Assembly: GCF_034439435.1 (NCBI RefSeq)
Contig: NZ_JAPCKJ010000002.1
Coordinates: 62,001 to 126,000 of the forward strand
DNA length: 64,000 bases
Direction: 5' to 3'
From: Sarcina sp034439435
GTDB taxonomy: Bacteria; Bacillota; Clostridia; Clostridiales; Clostridiaceae
Both the position numbers and the translations under genes were made by a program. Below are positions 59,558-64,000 of the stretch, piece by piece. Every line of letters starts with the position of its first letter. Position 1 is the stretch's first letter. Under the pieces are notes generated by a model. The model saw only the letters and a program-made list of their open reading frames with translations, did no database searches and was not told the origin of the DNA.

Positions 59558-60406
59558 TTACAATTCTTTAATTTTTGAAATTACTTCATTTATTATCCAA
59601 TCTGGAGTTGATGCTCCAGCAGTAATTCCTACAGTCTTAATATTTTCGTCTTTTAATAAGTTTTCATCTAATTCCTTAACATTTTCTATATGATAACTCT
59701 TAGGACATTCCTTTTTGCATATTTCATATAGTTTTGTTGTATTAGAACTATTTTTTCCACCTATAACAAAAACTAAATCAGCCTCTTTTGAAAGTTCTTG
59801 TACACTTTTCTGTCTAACATCTGTAGCTGAACAAATAGTATTGAAAGCTACTATTTCCTTACTTTCTCTTACTATTTCATTTAAAACTTTATTCCAAGTT
59901 TCTTTTTTTTCTGTAGTTTGTGAAACGACACAAACCTTTGCTGGTATATTTGTAAGTTCTGTTTTACCATTTGTTATTATGGCAGAATCATTACACCATC
60001 CGTTAATACCAATAACCTCTGGATGATTTCCATCTCCAACAATGATTATTTTATAACCTTGTTCATAACATTTTTTTACCTTTTGTTGAATGTTAGTTAC
60101 GTATGGACAAGTTGCATTCTTAACAATTAATCCCTTATCGTTTAAGTCATTTATTACACTTTCCTTAACACCGTGAGACCTTATAAGCACAACATCTCCT
60201 TTATTTAATGAATCAGCCTCTGAAAGTTCAATTGCAAATATATCATTATCCTCTAAATAATTAACAACATCATTGTTATGAATAAGTGGTCCTAGAGTAT
60301 ATATTTTCTTTTCAAATTCTTTTTGATATTTTATAGCTTCATCAACTGCTCTTTTTACTCCAAAGCAAAAACCTGCATTTTTAGCTAAAATTATATTTCT
60401 TTCCAT
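59558..60406 (-). CDS. ispH: 4-hydroxy-3-methylbut-2-enyl diphosphate reductase
   Basis: It reduces HMBPP to IPP and DMAPP, the last step of the MEP isoprenoid pathway. The [4Fe-4S] cysteines are C14 (AGFCFGVKRAVD), C100 (NATCPYVT) and C192 (NTICSATDVRQ). The catalytic Glu130 (GNHPEVIG) is intact. At 282 aa it lacks the S1-domain extension found in many clostridial fusions. It follows cmk, separated by two bases, a classic clostridial pair. Confidence 0.96.
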   Translation of the reverse strand: MERNIILAKNAGFCFGVKRAVDEAIKYQKEFEKKIYTLGPLIHNNDVVNYLEDNDIFAIELSEADSLNKGDVVLIRSHGVKESVINDLNDKGLIVKNATCPYVTNIQQKVKKCYEQGYKIIIVGDGNHPEVIGINGWCNDSAIITNGKTELTNIPAKVCVVSQTTEKKETWNKVLNEIVRESKEIVAFNTICSATDVRQKSVQELSKEADLVFVIGGKNSSNTTKLYEICKKECPKSYHIENVKELDENLLKDENIKTVGITAGASTPDWIINEVISKIKEL

Positions 60407-60408
60407 AG

Positions 60409-61062
60409 TTATTTCTCCATGTAACTAGATATCTTTTCAACTACTCCTATTATACCTATGCCAGTAGTATCAATTTCAATAGCATCCTCTGCTTTTCTAA
60501 GAGGATCTACTTCTCTATTAGAATCTAGGTAATCTCTTTTTATTATATCTTGTAATATTTCATCATAGTTAACTTCTACGCCTTTTTCCATAAGTTCTTT
60601 ATATCTTCTATCAGCTCTTTCTTCTGGGCTAGCAGTTAAGAAAAATTTATAATTAGCATCTTTTAATACAACTGTTCCAATATCTCTTCCATCCATTATT
60701 ACATTGTATTTTAAAGCCATCTTTCTCATAAGGCTAACTAATCTTTCTCTTACTTCTCTTATTGAAGCATAAGCTGAAACATTTTTACTTATGTTAGGCA
60801 TAGTTATTAATGAATTTATATTTTCTCCATTTAATATAAGCTCATCATTTTCAAAATGCATATCCATTCCATCTATCATTTCTAATAACTTATCAACTTC
60901 TTCAGCTGAAATATTATTTTCTAAGGCTTTTAAAGTAACAGCTCTATACATAGATCCTGTGTTTATATACATTAAGTTAAAATTTTCTCCTATTATTTTG
61001 GCAATAGTGCTTTTTCCAGCTCCTGCTGGTCCATCAATAGCAACTGTAATTAGTTTATTCAT
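60409..61062 (-). CDS. cmk: Cytidylate kinase
   Basis: It phosphorylates CMP and dCMP. The preferred start is ATG 61062 (217 aa), after GAAAGGA; an earlier ATG adds 19 poorly conserved residues. The P-loop GPAGAGKST is at 11-19 and MDGRDIGTVV is intact. It is cotranscribed with ispH. Confidence 0.95.
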   Translation of the reverse strand: MNKLITVAIDGPAGAGKSTIAKIIGENFNLMYINTGSMYRAVTLKALENNISAEEVDKLLEMIDGMDMHFENDELILNGENINSLITMPNISKNVSAYASIREVRERLVSLMRKMALKYNVIMDGRDIGTVVLKDANYKFFLTASPEERADRRYKELMEKGVEVNYDEILQDIIKRDYLDSNREVDPLRKAEDAIEIDTTGIGIIGVVEKISSYMEK

Positions 61063-61110
61063 ATTATTAAGTCCTTTCTTATAAAAACATTTTAATTCTT
61101 TTTTATCTAA

Positions 61111-61192
61111 ATAGAGCAAGTTCTATGTGCTCTATAAGTTTACTATAAAATCTAGATAAAACTTACTAAAATTTCTATGAATTTTATAGTAA
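61111..61192 (-). repeat. Two hairpins between the HI0933-type gene and cmk
   Basis: ATAGAGCA / TGCTCTAT (61111-61135) and a perfect 12-bp TTACTATAAAAT / ATTTTATAGTAA (61140-61192) lie in tandem upstream of cmk. They may be an internal terminator or an RNA processing site. Confidence 0.5.
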
Positions 61193-61204
61193 TTTATTTA
61201 AAAA

Positions 61205-62425
61205 TTAAATTGATTTTCCTGCTAAATATCCTGTTGATAAGGCTATTTGAACATTATATCCTCCTGTAAAGGCATCTACATCTATAACTTCTCCAGCAAA
61301 ATATAGATTATCTATAATCTTTGATTGCATAGTTGAAGGGTCAATTTCTTTAGTTGAAACCCCTCCAGCTGTAACAATGGCCTCAGCTATATCTCTTAAT
61401 CCTTTAACTGAGAATGTTAGATTTTTTAATAGATTTAATAATGTTCTTCTTTCTTCTTTAGTGATGGAATTAATCTTTTTATTTTCATCTATACCAGATA
61501 ACTCTATAATCACAGGTATTAGCTTCTTGGGAAGAAGTTCATCTAAAGAATTCTTGAAATCTTTATTTAAGTTCTTCTTAAAATCCTTTTGTAATCTTAA
61601 ATCAAGCTGTTTCTCATCTAAAGCTGGCTTTAAATCAAGAGAAACTTCAAACTTCTCACCATCTTTTATGAATCTACTACCACTTAAGACAAGAGGACCT
61701 GATATTCCAAAGTGAGTAAATAGCATCTCTCCTTGGCCGCTATAAACAACCTTAGAATTCTTTTTGTTCTTTATCTTAAGTTCTATATTTCTAAGAGATA
61801 GGCCCTGTAATTCACGAACCCAAGCCTCTTCAATTTCTATAGGTACTAATGATGGTTTAGGTTCCACTATTGTGTGTCCCATCTTCTTTGCTAAGTCAAA
61901 ACCTATGCCAGTTGAACCAGTAAGAGGATATGACTTACCTCCTGTTGTTATTATAAAGTAGTCACCTTTAATCTTTGCACCACTTTCTAAAATAACGGCC
62001 TCTATTTTATTATTATTAAATATAACATCCTTTACTTTGCTATGTAATCTAACATTTACTCCAGCTTCATCTAAACTCTTTGATAACCCACTTATAATAT
62101 CTGAAGATTTATCTGAATTTGGGAAAACTCTAGATCCTCTCTCTACCTTTAATTTAACTCCAGCATTTTCAAAGAAATTCATTACATCAATATTAGTATA
62201 TGTATATAATGCACTATATAAAAAATGTGGGTTTCCTGGTATATAGTCAAAAAACTCACTTATGTCTTTTGCATTTGTTACATTACATCTTCCTTTTCCA
62301 GTAATAAATAACTTTTTACCTAATCTTTCATTACCTTCTAAAAGAGTAACTTCATGATTTTCTGCTGCAGATATCGCTGCCATCATTCCTGCAGGACCAG
62401 CGCCTATAACTATTACTTTAGCCAA
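61205..62425 (-). CDS. HI0933-type NAD(P)/FAD flavoprotein
   Basis: A 406-aa BaiN/HI0933-family flavoprotein. The N-terminal dinucleotide motif is VIGAGPAGMMAAISAAE, and the second signature is TGKGRCNVTNAKD. The C-terminal FAD region is LYFAGEVIDVDAFTGGYNVQIALSTGYLAG. The cellular function of most members is unknown (possible dehydrogenase or hydroxyacyl reductase). It is upstream of cmk-ispH in the same direction. Confidence 0.88.
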   Translation of the reverse strand: MAKVIVIGAGPAGMMAAISAAENHEVTLLEGNERLGKKLFITGKGRCNVTNAKDISEFFDYIPGNPHFLYSALYTYTNIDVMNFFENAGVKLKVERGSRVFPNSDKSSDIISGLSKSLDEAGVNVRLHSKVKDVIFNNNKIEAVILESGAKIKGDYFIITTGGKSYPLTGSTGIGFDLAKKMGHTIVEPKPSLVPIEIEEAWVRELQGLSLRNIELKIKNKKNSKVVYSGQGEMLFTHFGISGPLVLSGSRFIKDGEKFEVSLDLKPALDEKQLDLRLQKDFKKNLNKDFKNSLDELLPKKLIPVIIELSGIDENKKINSITKEERRTLLNLLKNLTFSVKGLRDIAEAIVTAGGVSTKEIDPSTMQSKIIDNLYFAGEVIDVDAFTGGYNVQIALSTGYLAGKSI

Positions 62426-62522
62426 TTTATCAGCTCCTTAATCTAATTGAGTCAAACTAATAATAAACTTTCTTAAATACATTTGTCAACAAATGCATTT
62501 ACTTGGTATTCTATGTAAATTC

Positions 62523-62598
62523 GAAAATTTAAGCTATACAAAGATATAATTTATAAAAACTTATAAATTATATAAGAGAATAGCTTTTATAAATTTTC
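62523..62598. repeat. Nested 76-bp hairpin
   Basis: A perfect inner 13-bp stem ATATAATTTATAA / TTATAAATTATAT with an AAAC loop is flanked by AGCTAT / ATAGCT and GAAAATTT / AAATTTTC. It lies between the RpiR and flavoprotein genes and lacks a clear T run. Confidence 0.6.
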
Positions 62599-62663
62599 AA
62601 CTTACAAATTAACTCTCAAATATATTTATATTTTTTTTATTATATCCTTATACAGCTTTTATT

Positions 62664-63539
62664 CTAAGGTTCTATGTTATTTTTATTATATGAGTAGACA
62701 TTATAATCTTTCCATATCTTTTCTAACTCACTAAATGTTGATGTTATTTTTTCTTTTTCTCTTATTCCAACAGCTATTATTAAAGCGTTTATTACACTTA
62801 AAGGAGCTACTAATGAATCTACAAATGAGGCCATGTTACTCTGTGCTATAAGTGTATGATTTGATTGAGATGCTAAAGGAGAAATTAAGCTATCTGTAAT
62901 AGAAACTATTTTAGCATTTCTAGTTTTAGCAAATTCTAAAGCATCTATTGTTTTTAATGCATATCTTGGGAATCCTATTCCTATAACTAAGTCTCCTTCC
63001 CCTAAGTTAAGCATTTGTTCGAAAGTATCACTTATCCCATTAGAAACTACTCTTACATTATCTAATATTAAATTTAAATAGAATCCTAAAAATTCTGCAA
63101 GTGCAGTAGAGCTTCTAAGACCTATTATATATATTCTTTTAGCCTTGAATATTTCATTTACAACCTCATCAAAAGTTTTATGGTTTATTTTTTCTAATGT
63201 TGCTCTTATATTCTCTATATCAGCCTTTAAAACACCTTTTAAGGCATTTTCTTCACTTATGAAGTCATTAGATAATTCTAATCTTTGTACTGAAGTTAAT
63301 TTATTTTTTATTAATTCTTGAAGTGCCTTTTGTAGCTTTGGATAACCTGAGAATCCAAGTTCTGTGGCAAATCTAACAACTGTTGATTCACTTACTCCAA
63401 CATTATTTCCTAATTTAGCAGCAGTCATAAATGCAGCCTTATCATAGTTTTTTAATATATATTCAGCTATAAGCTTTTGTCCTTTACTAAGCTTTGGAAA
63501 CTTAACTTGAATTAATCTCATTAAATCTTGACTTTCCAT
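62664..63539 (-). CDS. MurR/RpiR family transcriptional regulator
   Basis: A 291-aa regulator with an N-terminal RpiR-type HTH (about 1-75, KLGNNVGVSESTVVRFATELGFSGYPKLQ) and a C-terminal SIS domain (about 120-260, RIYIIGLRSSTALAEFLGF...VVSNGI). The SIS domain binds phosphosugars. No sugar operon is adjacent; it is downstream of the mnmM-like gene by 32 bp. GAGAGGA ribosome site. Confidence 0.9.
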   Translation of the reverse strand: MESQDLMRLIQVKFPKLSKGQKLIAEYILKNYDKAAFMTAAKLGNNVGVSESTVVRFATELGFSGYPKLQKALQELIKNKLTSVQRLELSNDFISEENALKGVLKADIENIRATLEKINHKTFDEVVNEIFKAKRIYIIGLRSSTALAEFLGFYLNLILDNVRVVSNGISDTFEQMLNLGEGDLVIGIGFPRYALKTIDALEFAKTRNAKIVSITDSLISPLASQSNHTLIAQSNMASFVDSLVAPLSVINALIIAVGIREKEKITSTFSELEKIWKDYNVYSYNKNNIEP

Positions 63540-63571
63540 TTTAAAAATCCTCTCTTTATCATATTAAAATC

Positions 63572-64000
63572 TTATTTAAACTTCTTTTCAATTACAACTA
63601 AAGAAGGTGCCTTCTTAGCTCTATTAGTAAACTCTGTATGTAAAACACCATATTTATTCTTAGGCAAACTACTTGTAAAATCAAGTACAGCTTCTTTTTC
63701 GATTTTCCCTTCTTCATGCCCACTATAAAGTGCTATTATCATTAAACCATTTGCACCTAATAAATCTAGTCCAATTTTTATACTTTTTAAAGTACTATGT
63801 GCAATCGTAGTAACTTCCTTATTATTACCTGGAAGATATCCTAAATTATAAACTATACAATCAACACTCTCTTCTTTTATATAATGTTCAAAGTTTTCAT
63901 GTGAATCTAAAATTTCTTCTACATTTTCTTTGTTTTTTGATTTATATGAATTTATAGCTTCTTCTTGTATATCAAAGGCATATACTTTTTTAAATAATTT
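63572..64000 (-). CDS. mnmM: MnmM/YtqB-type tRNA methyltransferase, 5' end outside window
   Basis: 143 codons are visible and open to the right edge, so the N-terminus is missing. The visible part begins inside the SAM-binding fold (KKVYAFDIQEEAI). YNLGYLPGNNKEVTT is the strongly conserved motif of the YtqB family, followed by LLGANGLMIIALYSGHEEGK. B. subtilis YtqB is known to methylate nm5U34 in tRNA; that role is transferred here by family only. Confidence 0.85.
   Translation of the reverse strand, partial: KLFKKVYAFDIQEEAINSYKSKNKENVEEILDSHENFEHYIKEESVDCIVYNLGYLPGNNKEVTTIAHSTLKSIKIGLDLLGANGLMIIALYSGHEEGKIEKEAVLDFTSSLPKNKYGVLHTEFTNRAKKAPSLVVIEKKFK

Noticed and set aside
61377..61715. 112-codon plus-strand ORF
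   Set aside because: Shadow of the HI0933-type flavoprotein gene.
62523..62598. Third copy of the 200-bp palindromic element
   Set aside because: It is also a nested hairpin, but its sequence and size do not match copies A and B.

Overview
The window is a low-GC (about 30% by eye) Gram-positive chromosome segment, almost certainly Clostridium perfringens or a very close relative. The evidence is the gene set: archaeal-type PEP carboxylase, pyruvate formate-lyase, a choloylglycine-family hydrolase, mutS-mutL-miaA-hfq and murT-gatD. GGAGG-type ribosome sites, AT-rich intergenic DNA and hairpin terminators fit too. No rRNA, tRNA, CRISPR array, insertion sequence or prophage was seen. Both ends cut a gene: a DUF2156-type protein on the left and an MnmM-like methyltransferase on the right.

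Layout. 1-8.5 kb: two tiny helical proteins, the MurT/GatD lipid II amidation pair, manA, uppP, a mixed-type phosphofructokinase, and a beta-lactamase-fold protein lacking the catalytic serine. 8.5-15 kb: a 57-residue membrane protein, then the pyrimidine operon pyrB-(zinc-domain-only pyrI)-pyrC-pyrF-pyrK-pyrD-pyrE with a PyrR-type attenuator leader. 15-24.8 kb: accessory genes (two membrane or anchored proteins, methyltransferase, acetyltransferase, DEAD-box helicase, exonuclease III, ECF S-component, HAD phosphatase, degenerate Nudix protein, YczE-like protein, dicarboxylate symporter) and a small-RNA candidate. 24.9-28.5 kb: a lysine riboswitch with its lysine permease, threonine deaminase and a DUF3892 protein. 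28.5-32.8 kb: a tyrosine recombinase with an HTH extension, preceded by a lox-like 34-bp palindrome, tandem 30-bp repeats and GTATTAC motifs; then a Cys-cluster protein, LexA, and a ribbon-helix-helix/coiled-coil protein whose promoter carries the same GTATTAC motif. 32.8-40.3 kb: a methionine gamma-lyase-like enzyme and hfq, miaA, mutL, mutS (leftward operon). 40.3-43.6 kb: pflB-pflA. 43.6-52 kb: unknown proteins, an orphan sugar-binding lipoprotein, archaeal-type PEP carboxylase, a CoA-transferase and miaB. 52-64 kb: a beta-helix protein flanked by duplicated terminators, rpiA, a choloylglycine-family hydrolase, a methyltransferase remnant, small regulators and acetyltransferases, ispH, cmk, an HI0933-type flavoprotein, an RpiR regulator and mnmM.

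How the genes work together. MurT-GatD and UppP serve peptidoglycan precursor synthesis. The pyr operon converts carbamoyl phosphate and aspartate to OMP/UMP and is probably sensed by PyrR at two or three RNA sites. MutS/MutL, LexA and exonuclease III are genome maintenance. PflB/PflA, PEP carboxylase, phosphofructokinase and threonine deaminase are fermentative carbon and amino-acid metabolism.

The most unusual things are: a lox-like palindrome beside a single tyrosine recombinase; a 200-bp palindromic element found twice, inside the pyrD-pyrE and pflB-pflA gaps and in the same orientation relative to transcription; a 52-residue PyrI reduced to its zinc domain; and a beta-lactamase-like protein with GxxK in place of SxxK. 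All family assignments come from reading protein sequences and recalled family motifs, not from database searches.
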